Notes under the pieces: model-generated
Told to the model about the DNA's origin: nothing
What the model saw: the letters and a program-made list of their open reading frames with translations, nothing else
Database searches by the model: none
In this document: piece after piece, positions 1 through 10,332 of the stretch
How positions within the stretch are numbered: the first letter of the stretch is position 1
Layout: each line of letters opens with the position of its first letter
Assembly (NCBI GenBank): GCA_034770075.1
Contig: CM068377.1
Coordinates: 59,018,275 to 59,082,274, forward strand
DNA from: Aralia elata
Taxonomy: Eukaryota; Streptophyta; Magnoliopsida; Apiales; Araliaceae
Direction of reading: 5' to 3'
DNA: 64,000 nucleotides
Made by a program: the position numbers and the translations under genes

Positions 1-1173
1 CATTCTAACACATACCAACTCATTCCAACACATTCTAACTCATTCTAACAACAAATCTAGAGAGAGGGAAGCTACCAAAACACATCATCAAGAAGGAAAT
101 GGGCTGCAAAACAAGGATTTTCCTGCAATTTCCAAGGAGCAAGTAAGGCAAGGAATATCAAATCTTGAAGGAAAGCTAGGGAACAAGAATCAACCCATCA
201 AACAACCATTGAATATCTTCCTAAGGGGTTTTGTCATTCTATCTCTAGTATTCTCTTCTTAATTTGTAATTCCATCATGATGTATAGATCAAATTTGATG
301 TTTATTGTAATTCCCATGAACTAGAACTAATTTTCTAAGATTTCAATGGAACCCAATACATAGTTTGAATTGAATGCTCTCTCTTTGATGTTGGTTAATT
401 ATTTGTGATTGGATATCATAATTTGTGCTTTATATATTAATTACCTTGCTAGTAATTACCTTGGGAACTTATATGGAATTGAGAGAGGAAGTATAGGTTG
501 AGACCTTGTTATGATATCATGTGAAAATTAGATATTCCTATGGGTAATTTATGAAATTAAGTGACGTGTGTTTTATTTATTACCCTCATGAATGGATAAT
601 TTGATTGTATTTAGGATAGACATATACCTAAATACCACATGTATCCATTTGAGAATCATGCTTAATGATTTCCATTGCGAAAGTTGGTAATTGATAGGGT
701 GATTAATGAGATTTGGTGACACGTGTCTTGTTGATTATTCTTGATATTGGATTCTTGCTAGTGTGTAGAATAGAGATATTTATACACCGCATTGGGAAAT
801 ACGTATTTGACCATCGAGAGAGGCTTGTATATACTTGTAAATTCTCGGATAACAATCCTTGTGATTTAACTAGTTGAAAAGAGAGAGTTAGGATATTCAA
901 GTGAAGTGTTGGGGGAAATTGTGATCTTAGACTTGTTAATATTTGATTTCATTATCTTAAAGTTTTCCATAGTTCTTTGATTATTTGTTATCTTCATTAA
1001 TGCAAAACAACAAAAATAATGATCGTTTGTTTAAATAAGATTGAGATGATAAAAGGTTAATACTTGGAAAAGACTAGTAACAATTCCTCGTGGGATCGAT
1101 ACTCTACTTACTCTTTATTACTTGTTGACCGCGTATACTTGCGCGTAATTGTCGTTATATTAATCGGACAACA
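1..1173 (+). repeat. LTR 0 of the array (3' part only, window edge)
   Basis: This sequence matches the last 1.17 kb of the complete LTRs downstream. It ends in GGACAACA, followed six bases later by the primer binding site. It begins inside a short imperfect direct-repeat tract (CATTCTAACACATACC-like motifs). Like LTR 3, it lacks the ACCTTCTAAC segment present in LTRs 1, 2, 4, 5 and 6. Confidence 0.9.
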
Positions 1174-1179
1174 AGTTTT

Positions 1180-1197
1180 TGGCGCCGTTGCCGGGGA
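1180..1197 (+). other. Primer binding site, unit 1 (tRNA-Asp type)
   Basis: TGGCGCCGTTGCCGGGGA begins six bases after the LTR end. It is complementary to the 3' end of plant tRNA-Asp including CCA, and would prime minus-strand cDNA synthesis. The same 18 bases recur at 10021, 22704, 27248 and 31793. Confidence 0.85.
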
Positions 1198-1314
1198 ATT
1201 ATCTTTCTAGTGTTTTTCCAATATTAGTCATAATCAAATTGATCTTAATTTAAATTTGTGTATAAATTTATTTTTACTTTATTTTAACATTTTTGATGCT
1301 TCACGAGGTACACC

Positions 1315-2493
1315 ATGGATGATTTTGCTTATCAATGGCCGTACATGAGTATGACTCAACCAAGGAAAATTGGGATTGATGGACTCAATGCACTCTCTGC
1401 ATTGTCAACACAATTTGAATCACTATCGAGGAAGTTGGATGCCTTAGTAACAGAGAGCACTCAAGGTATAGCAGTGACATGTGATTATTGTGCTGACAAT
1501 CACCCGAGTCATCAATGCACCATCAGTTTTGGACCGGTACAATACGGTGGTGATCACCTCAACAACTATGATTATCCCGATTATCACCAAGATTGGGGGT
1601 ATCACCCGGATTCTATATGGAGCTACAATTATGATGATCAATACTATGCTCCAAGTCCAGTTGTTGCACCGGAATTCTCATGTCCAACTCTATTGCCACA
1701 AGAAGAGAAGATGTCAAACTTTGAGGAACTTGTGTCTATGATCATGGCTTCGAAGGAGGAGATGTTGAAAAGTCAGGAAATATCAATTCAAAATCTTCAG
1801 AATCAGATTGATCAAATGTTCAAAGCTTTGAACAACTGTCCTCAAAATTATTGGTGTTATGACATGGATTCCGAGACTTATGGTGAGCCCGAGCCAAATC
1901 TGCAACTGGATGCGCCACAAGATGTCGACAAAGCGGAGACAAGTGAGGCTATGAAAAATGAGGCCACCGAAGATCTATCTGTAAGTGCTAACGAAGATGA
2001 GCCGATTGTATTAGTGCCCCAAGTGCCTTCGTCAGCAAAATTCAAGAATCCAGTCAGTTTTGCAAAATCATGCCCTATTGGAAGTCATGTTGTCGGCAAA
2101 GCTCCTTTTGACATGAGAGCTAACATAAATATGGAACCATGGTGGGCCGAGGAAATGAAGATAGAAGAATAGCCCGTTGTGCTTGTCAAGCCCCAATGCC
2201 CCAATCTTATCATAGACACAACGGAAGAGGAAGCACCTAGTTTGTCAACGTTCGCAATTGGGCACTTATCTAAAAAGATCAAACTAGGTGATCTTGATAC
2301 AATGACTCCTACTAAAGCGAAGCCCTCAAATGTTACATCACTACCAATGGATGAAGCGGGCGGGGAAAGCTTCTTTGTGCCATTAATTGAAATTAAGTTT
2401 GGGGGTCACCAACCAGGCATGCATGCCATGCAAATCAAAGAAAGAACAGCGAGGCGGCATGCAATGGTCAATTTTGCGATTGAGCCGGATTGA
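1315..2493 (+). pseudogene. Gag-like ORF, unit 1 (in-frame TAG)
   Basis: The ATG lies 117 bases after the PBS in the context CACCATGG. The frame has 392 codons with one in-frame TAG at 2170-2172, after 285 residues. A CX2CX3HX4C knuckle occupies residues 56-68 (CDYC...H...C), the arrangement seen in Athila-type Gag (CNIC...H...C in the minus-strand element at 50.1 kb). A tract rich in N, Q and L near residues 155-175 looks like a short coiled coil. The second half is acidic and ends in IEPD. The major capsid-like Gag domain and all pol domains are missing. Probable role: an RNA-binding Gag remnant. The C-terminal 110 residues match nothing I recognise. Confidence 0.7.
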
Positions 2494-3500
2494 AATGAAA
2501 TGGAGGAGTCGGGCTAACGACTTTAAAACCAAGCGCTTCTTGGGAGGCAACCCAAGTTTACTATTTTGTTTTTATTTTTGTTTGATTGCATTTTAGTGGT
2601 TTAATTGCATTTTAATTTCTTTAGTCATTTGCTTTCAGGTACGCTCCCAACTTAGAGGTATTGAAAGATGATATCAATGGCGCTTGACACGGTTTCAGGG
2701 AAGTCTTCTATTTTAATTTTTCCTATATCAGACATTGAGGACAATGTCAAGTTTAAGTTTGGGGGTAGTACTTCGTATTTGTGTGTTTTTAATTTAGTTT
2801 TTATGTGATTTAAGATATGTATTTTTGTTCAAAAAAAAAATTCATTTATTTTTAGGATATGTCCCTTGAGCATTGTTTTAATTTGATTTGAACCATAATC
2901 GGTCATGTGGTGAGTTGAGATGGAGCGTAAAACGCACTCACTCATGGACACATGCGTAGGAGAGATAGAGCGTAAAACGCACTCTCTTATAATTTTAATA
3001 AAAGTGAGACATTTATGTTTATCAAATTTTGTGTTGGGTTGAGATGGAGCGTAAAACGCACTCACCCACAAGAGTGGACTTAGGATAAGATGGAGCATAA
3101 AATGCGCTTACCTAGAGTCTTTTGATTTCAAATTTTTGAAAATTATGATTTGTATACCTTTGTATTGAGTGATGTGTTAAGCATGTAGTTTTTGGTGGTT
3201 TATTTTGATTATTTCATAAGGTAATGTGGTAGCATAGCTTCATTCGAGCTTGTTTGGTTTAGTGCTATTGGGTACTCGCACACACACGGAAGGGACCTAA
3301 AGCAAGCTATAACTAGCTAATTGTAAATATAGACTTGCAACGTTTTGAAAGTTTCCTTGAGTTTTCACGTGTTTATGCTTTGAGACCATTGGTTAGCTTA
3401 TTAACTCATTGCTCAAGATAGTTTTTATTTAAAAATGTTTAGTTTTTATAGTTTGTGTGTTTTGCTTGAGGACAAGCAAAGGTTTAAGTTTGGGGGTATT
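2494..3500 (+). other. 3' untranslated region, unit 1, with hairpins and polypurine tract
   Basis: In order: a post-ORF motif at 2507-2555 (GTCGGGCT... then TTGGG-AGGCAA-CCCAA); a hairpin ACATTG-AGGA-CAATGT at 2732-2747 followed by AAGTTTGGGGG; four GCGT/GCAT stem-loops at 2912-3116; an 8-bp hairpin TTTGCTTG-AGGA-CAAGCAAA at 3461-3480; and the functional polypurine tract AAGTTTGGGGG at about 3486-3496, just before the LTR. This unit lacks a 270-bp segment (equivalent to 7195-7464 of unit 2), with the junction near 2890. Confidence 0.75.
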
Positions 3501-5467
3501 TGATGAGTGTATTTTATATACACAAATTGGGTACTTTTAGCCTTACTAATTTGTAAATCTTTAGCTATTTCGTTTGATTTTATGTGTTTTCATCTTATTA
3601 TTGTGCAATGTAGCTTTGTATTACTTTTATATGTATTTGTGTGCTTTTATATATTTTTACGTTGTTTTGTAGGTATTGAAATAAAGGCCCCTTGAATCGA
3701 TGCGTTTTTTGCTTGAATCTAGCATTTCTGCTGCTTGTTTCTCAATTTGACCCATGATTCAATCCGAATCTCTCAAAACTCAAAGCACAAAAGTTATAGA
3801 TTTTGATCTTAGCTTTCCATAACATCCGGAATCATCCAATTTGAAGTTCGTATGAGAGAGTTATGGGCATTTTACCATCGGATTTTGCATGAATTTTACA
3901 TAGCAGCTGCTTCCAGGCCAATTTGATCCTTTCTCCGGCCATTATCTCGTAGAGCTCCAGTTATGGAAGTTGTAGAGCTACTTCTTAGCTTTCCATAGCC
4001 TCCTTAATCGCCTTAATCCGAGTTTGGACGAAGAAGTTATGGCCATTTTACCAACAGATGTCGAAACTGTCTCGCGGTACAGAACACCGCCGGGGCGAGA
4101 GCGTCGCCGGGGCGAGAGCGTCGCCGGGGCGACGGAATTCAGGCCAAAATCCTCGCCGAGGCGAGAAACACTTCTGATTCAGCGATGTTTTTGGTCCAAA
4201 ACTCGGGAAATGCTAGGGTTTGGGAGACCCAACTGATATAACACCAAAGTGGCGGCTGGAACTTCATTCTAACATATACCCACTCATTCTAACACATACC
4301 CACTCATTCCAACACATTCTAACTCATTCTAACACCTTCTAACAACAAATCTAGAGAGAGGGAAGCTACCAAAAAACGTCATCAAGTAGGAAATGGGCTG
4401 CAATACAAGGATTTTCCTGCAATTTCCAAGGAGCAAGTAAGGCAAGGAATATCAAATCTTGAAGGAAAGCTAGAGAACAAGAATCAACCCATCAAACAAC
4501 CATTGAATATCTTCCTAAGGGGTTTTGTCATTCTATCTCTAGTATTCTCTTCTTAATTTGTAATTCCATCATGATGTATAGATCAAATTTGATGTTTATT
4601 GTAATTCCCATGAACTAGAACTAATTTTCTAAGATTTCAATGGAACCCAATACATAGTTTGAATTGAATGCTCTCTCTTTGATGTTGGTTAATTATTTGT
4701 GATTGGATATCATAATTTGTGCTTTATATATTAATTACCTAGCTAGTAATTACCTTGGGAACTTATATGGAATTGAGAGAGGAAGTATAGGTTGAGACCT
4801 TGTTATGATATCATGTGAAAATTAGATATTCCTATGGGTAATTTATGAAATTAAGTGACGTGTGTTTTATTTATTACCCTCATGAATGGATAATTTGATT
4901 GTATTTAGGATAGACATATACCTAAATACCACATGTATCCATTTGAGAATCATGCTTAATGATTTCCATTGCGAAAGTTGGTAATTGATAGGGTGATTAA
5001 TGAGATTTGGTGACACGTGTCTTGTTGATTATTCTTGATATTGGATTCTTGCTAGTGTGTAGAATAGAGATATTTATACACCGCATTGGGAAATACGTAT
5101 TTGACCATCGAGAGAGGCTTGTATATACTTGTAAATTCTCGGATAACAATCCTTGTGATTTAACTAGTTGAAAAGAGAGAGTTAGGATATTCAAGTGAAG
5201 TGTTGGGGAAAATTGTGATCTTAGACTTGTTAATATTTGATTTCATTATCTTAAAGTTTTTCATAGTTCTTTGATTATTTGTTATCTTCATTAATGCAAA
5301 ACAACAAAAACAATTATCGTTTGTTTAAATAAGATTGAGATGATAAAAGGTTAATACTTGGAAAAGACTAGTAACAATTCCTCGTGTGATCGATACTCTA
5401 CTTACTCTTTATTACTTGTTGACCGCGTATACTTGCGCGTAATTGTCGTTATATTAATCGGACAATA
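3501..5467 (+). repeat. LTR 1 of the array
   Basis: It starts TGATGAGTGT directly after the polypurine tract and ends ...CGGACAATA; the other copies end in ACAACA, so the terminal CA is mutated here. Length is 1967 bp. It contains a TATA-like TTATATATTTT near 3650 and three copies of a 17-bp GC-rich repeat at 4088-4133. Short ORFs inside it are by-products of U3/R/U5 sequence. Confidence 0.9.
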
Positions 5468-5473
5468 AGTTTT

Positions 5474-5491
5474 TGGCGTCGTTGCTGGGGA
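5474..5491 (+). other. Primer binding site, unit 2 (two transitions)
   Basis: The copy reads TGGCGTCGTTGCTGGGGA. It differs from the other units by two C-to-T changes, both at CpG positions, as expected from deamination of methylated cytosine. Confidence 0.75.
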
Positions 5492-5608
5492 ATTATCTTT
5501 CTAGTGTTTTTCCAATATTAGTCATAATCAAATTGATCTTAATTTAAATTTGTGTATAAATTTATTTTTACTTTATTTTAACATTTTTGATGCTTCACGA
5601 GGTACACC

Positions 5609-6788
5609 ATGGATGATTTTGCTTATCAAATGGCCGTACATGAGTATGACTCAACCAAGGAAAATTGGGATTGATGGACTCAATGCACTCTCTGCATTGT
5701 CAACACAATTTGAATCACTATCGAGGAAGTTGGATGCCTTAGTAACAGAGAGCACTCAAGGTATAGCAGTGACATGTGATTATTGTGCTGACAATCACCC
5801 GAGTCATCAATGCACCATCAGTTTTGGACCGGTACAATACGGTGGTGATCACCTCAACAACTATGATTATCCCGATTATCAGCAAGATTGGGGGTATCAC
5901 CCGGATTCTATATGGAGCTACAATTATGATGATCAATACTATGCTCCAAGTCCAGTTGTTGCACCGAAATTCTCATGTCCAACTCTATTGCCACAAGAAG
6001 AGAAGATGTCAAACTTTGAGGAACTTGTGTCTATGATCATGGCTTCGAAGGAGGAGATGTTGAAAAGTCAGGAAATATCAATTCAAAATCTTCAGAATCA
6101 GATTGATCAAATGTTCAAAGCTTTGAACAACTGTCCTCAAAATTATTGGTGTTATGACATGGATTCCGAGACTTATGGTGAGCCCGAGCCAAATCTGCAA
6201 CTGGATGCGCCACAAGATGTCGACAAAGCGGAGACAAGTGAGGCTATGGAAAATGAGGCCACCGAAGATCTATCTGTAAGTGCTAACGAAGATGAGCCGA
6301 TTGTATTAGTGCCCCAAGTGCCTTCGTCAGCAAAATTCAAGAATCCAGTCAGTTTTGCAAAATCATGCCCTATTGGAAGTCATGTTGTCGGCAAAGCTCC
6401 TTTTGACATGAGAGCTAACATAAATATGGAACCATGGTGGGCCGAGGAAATGAAGTTAGAAGAAGAGCCCGTTGTGCTTGTCAAGCCCCAATGCCCCAAT
6501 CTTATCATAGACACAACGGAAGAGGAAGCACCTACTTTTTCAACGTTCGTAATTGGGCACTTATCTAAAAAGATCAAACTAGGTGATCTTGATACAATGA
6601 CTCCTACTAAAGCGAAGCCCTCAAATGTTACATCACTACCAATAGATGAAGCGGACGGGGAAAGCTTCTTTGTGCCATTAATTGAAATTAAGTTTGGGGG
6701 TCACCAACCAGGCATGCATGCCATGCAAATCAAAGAAAGAACAGCGAGGCGGCATGCAATGGTCAATTTTGCGATTGAGCCGGATTGA
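5609..6788 (+). pseudogene. Gag-like ORF, unit 2 (frameshifted N-terminus, otherwise open)
   Basis: One extra A at about 5629 (CTTATCAAATGG versus CTTATCAATGG elsewhere) puts the usual ATG at 5609 out of frame. The rest stays open to 6788 with no TAG at the position that interrupts units 1, 4, 5 and 6 (GAGCCC instead of TAGCCC). Translation could start at the in-frame ATG at 5640 (MSMTQPRK...), losing nine residues. The knuckle, coiled-coil tract and IEPD end are all present. Outside unit 3, which is split by an insertion, it is the longest uninterrupted copy. Confidence 0.7.
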
Positions 6789-8064
6789 AATGAAATGGAG
6801 GAGTCGGGCTAACAACTTTAAACCAAGCGCTTCTTGGGAGGCAACCCAAGTTTACTATTTTGTTTTTATTTTTGTTTGATTGCATTTTAGTGGTTTAATT
6901 GCATTTTAATTTCTTTAGTCATTTGCTTTCAGGTACGCTCCCAACTTAGAGGTATTGAAAGATGATATCAATGGCGCTTGACACGGTTTCAGGGAAGTCT
7001 TCTATTTTAATTTTTCCTATATCAGACATTGAGGACAATGTCAAGTTTAAGTTTGGGGGTAGTACTTCGTATTTGTGTGTTTTTAATTTAGTTTTTATGT
7101 GATTTAAGATATGTATTTTTGTTCAAAAAAAAAATTCATTTATTTTTAGGATATGTCCCTTGAGCATTGTTTTAATTTGATTTGAACCATAATCCATGGT
7201 CTATGATAATGGCTTGTTTGAATTGATTCTAACTCATGGAAAATGGATAATTGTTGCTTAGTCGCTGTGCTTATCGTTATTGTTGGTTATTATTTTGCTT
7301 ATGCGTCCTTTCACTTTTATGCACTCACCCATGAGTATTGAGTTAGTCGTATGCTTAGAGAAGGTTTTTATAACCGAATGCTTATGGGAAATATCTATAA
7401 ACTCTTGAACTCGTTTAAACATCACTCGAAGCAAGGTGTCCAAATTTGTTGTGTTTGAATTGTTGGTCATGTGGTGAGTTGAGATGGAGCGTAAAACGCA
7501 CTCACTCATGGACACATGCGTAGGAGAGATAGAGCGTAAAACGCACTCTCTTATAATTTTAATAAAAGTGAGACATTTATGTTTATCAAATTTTGTGTTG
7601 GGTTGAGATGGAGCGTAAAACGCACTCACCCACAAAAGTGGACTTAGGATAAGATGGAGCATAAAATGCGCTTACCTAGAGTCTTTTGATTTCAATTTTT
7701 TGAAAATTATGATTTGTATACCTTTGTATTGAGTGATGTGTTAAGCATGTAGTTTTTGGTGGTTTATTTTGATTATTTCATAAGGTAATGTGGTAGCATA
7801 GCTTCATTCGAGCTTGTTTGGTTTAGTGATATTGGGTACTCGCACACACACGGAAGGGACCTAAAGCAAGCTATAACTAGCTAATTGTAAATATAGACTT
7901 GCAACGTTTTGAAAGTTTCCTTGAGTTTTCACGTGTTTATGATTTGAGACCATTGGTTAGCTTATTAACTCATTGCTCAAGATAGTTTTTATTTAAAAAT
8001 GTTTAGTTTTTATAGTTTGTGTGTTTTGCTTGAGGACAAGCAAAGGTTTAAGTTTGGGGGTATT
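6789..8064 (+). other. 3' untranslated region, unit 2, with hairpins and polypurine tract
   Basis: This is the full-length version, including the 270 bp missing from unit 1. The four GCGT-type stem-loops lie at 7476-7678, and the AAGTTTGGGGG polypurine tract ends just before 8065. No credible coding frame: a minus-strand reading across 7258-7662 is explained by the hairpin sequences. Confidence 0.75.
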
Positions 8065-10014
8065 TGATGAGTGTATTTTATATACACAAATTGGGTACTT
8101 TTAGCCTTACTAATTTGTAAATCTTTAGCTATTTCGTTTGATTTTATGTGTTTTCATCTTATTATTGTGCAATGTAGCTTTGTATTACTTTTATATGTAT
8201 TTGTGTGCTTTTATATATTTTTACGTTGTTTTGTAGGTATTGAAATAAAGGCCTCTTGAATCGATGCGTTTTTTGCTTGAATCTAGCATTTCTGCTGCTT
8301 GTTTCTCAATTTGACCCATGATGCAATCCGAATCTCTCAAAACTCAAAGCACAAAAGTTATAGATTTTGATCTTAGCTTTCCATAACATCCGGAATCATC
8401 CAATTTGAAGTTTGTATGAGAGAGTTATGGGCATTTTACCATCGGATTTTGCATGAATTTTACATAGCATCTGCTTCCAGGCCAATTTGATCCTTTCTCC
8501 GGCCATTATCTCGTCGAGCTCCAGTTATGGAAGTTGTAGAGCTACTTCTTAGCTTTCCATAGCTTCCTTAATCGCCTTAATCCGAGTTTGAACGAAGAAG
8601 TTATGACCATTTTACCAACAGATGTCGAAACTGTCTCGCGGTACAGAACACCGCCGGGGCGAGAGCGTCGCCGGGGCGACGGAATTCAGGCCAAAATCCT
8701 CGCCGAGGCGAGAAACACTTCTGATTCAGCGATGTTTTTGGTCCAAAATTCGGGAAATGCTAGGGTTTGGGAGACCTAACTGATATAACACCAAAGTGGC
8801 GGCTGGAACTTCATTCTAACATATACCCACTCATTCTAACACATACCCACTCATTCCAACACATTCTAACTCATTCTAACACCTTCTAACAACAAATCTA
8901 GAGAGAGGGAAGCTACCAAAATACGTCATCAAGAAGGAAATGGGCTGCAATACAAGGATTTTCCTGCAATTTCCAAAGAGCAAGTAAGGCAAGGAATATC
9001 AAATCTTGAAGGAAAGCTAGAGAACAAGAATCAACCCATCAAACAACCATTCAATATCTTCCTAAGGGGTTTTGTCATTCTATCTCTAGTATTCTCTTCT
9101 TAATTTGTAATTCCATCATGATGTATAGATCAAATTTGATGTTTATTGTAATTCCCATGAACTAGAACTAATTTTCTAAGATTTCAATGGAACCCAATAC
9201 ATAGTTTGAATTGAATGCTCTCTCTTTGATGTTGGTTAATTATTTGTGATTGGATATCATAATTTGTGCTTTATATATTAATTACCTAGCTAGTAATTAC
9301 CTTGGGAACTTATATGGAATTGAGAGAGGAAGTATAGGTTGAGACCTTGTTATGATATCATGTGAAAATTAGATATTCCTATGGGTAATTTATGAAATTA
9401 AGTGACGTGTGTTTTATTTATTACCCTCATGAATGGATAATTTGATTGTATTTAGGATAGACATATACCTAAATACCACATGTATCCATTTGAGAATCAT
9501 GCTTAATGATTTCCATTGCGAAAGTTGGTAATTGATAGAGTGATTAATGAGATTTGGTGACACGTGTCTTGTTGATTATTCTTGATATTAGATTCTTGCT
9601 AGTGTGTAGAATAGAGATATTTATACACCGCATTGGGAAATACGTATTTGACCATCGAGAGAGGCTTGTATATACTTGTAAATTCTCGGATAACAATCCT
9701 TGTGATTTAACTAGTTGAAAAGAGAGAGTTAGGATATTCAAGTGAAGTGTTGGGGGAAATTGTGATCTTAGACTTGTTAATATTTGATTTCATTATCTTA
9801 AAGCTTTCCATAGTTCTTTGATTATTTGTTATCTTCATTAATGCAAAACAACAAAAACAATTATCGTTTGTTTAAATAAGATTGAGATGATAAAAGGTTA
9901 ATACTTGGAAAAGACTAGTAACAATTCCTCGTGGGATCGATACTCTACTTACTCTTTATTACTTGTTGACCGCGTATACTTGCGCGTAATTGTCGTTATA
10001 TTAATCGGACAACA
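8065..10014 (+). repeat. LTR 2 of the array
   Basis: TGATGAGTGT...GGACAACA, 1950 bp. It carries two copies of the 17-bp GC-rich repeat at 8651-8680. It shares CCTAGCTAG with LTR 1, where LTRs 0 and 3-6 have CCTTGCTAG. Confidence 0.92.
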
Positions 10015-10020
10015 AGTTTT

Positions 10021-10038
10021 TGGCGCCGTTGCCGGGGA
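10021..10038 (+). other. Primer binding site, unit 3 (tRNA-Asp type)
   Basis: Exact TGGCGCCGTTGCCGGGGA, six bases after the LTR end. Confidence 0.85.
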
Positions 10039-10155
10039 ATTATCTTTCTAGTGTTTTTCCAATATTAGTTATAATCAAATTGATCTTAATTTAAATTTGT
10101 GTATAAATTTATTTTTACTTTATTTTAACATTTTTGATGCTTCACGAGGTACACC

Positions 10156-10332
10156 ATGGATGATTTTGCTTATCAATGGCCGTACATGAGTATGACTCAA
10201 CCAAGGAAAATTGGGATTGATGGACTCAATGCACTCTCTGCATTGTCAACACAATTTGAATCACTATCGAGGAAGTTGGATGCCTTAGTAACAGAGAGCA
10301 CTCAAGGTATAGCAGTGACATGTGATTATTGT
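10156..10332 (+). pseudogene. Gag-like ORF, unit 3, 5' part (split by the Tekay-like insertion)
   Basis: The first 59 codons, from the usual ATG to the second knuckle cysteine (CDYC). The chromovirus then interrupts the frame. The remainder resumes in the same frame at 18502. Before the insertion this copy had no frameshift and no TAG, so it was probably the most intact ORF of the array. Confidence 0.85.
10328..10332 (+). other. Target-site duplication, left copy
   Basis: ATTGT directly precedes the TGTAATACCC start of the chromovirus LTR and is repeated at 18497-18501. Unoccupied units have a single ATTGT at this place (TTATTGTGCTG). Confidence 0.95.

Noticed and set aside
703..900. Minus-strand 65-codon ORF in every LTR
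   Set aside because: Same reason: a chance open frame in duplicated LTR sequence, on the strand opposite to transcription.
1481..1741. Alternative-frame ORF overlapping the knuckle region (86 codons)
   Set aside because: It is a +1 shadow of the gag-like ORF; the knuckle frame has the recognisable motif.
3507..3695. Hydrophobic 62-codon ORF at the start of every complete LTR
   Set aside because: It is T-rich U3 sequence giving Phe/Leu/Cys codons. It is preserved only because the LTRs are near identical, and nothing indicates translation.
4088..4133. GC-rich repeats considered as a CRISPR-like array
   Set aside because: Repeats are contiguous 17-bp copies without spacers, in a plant LTR.
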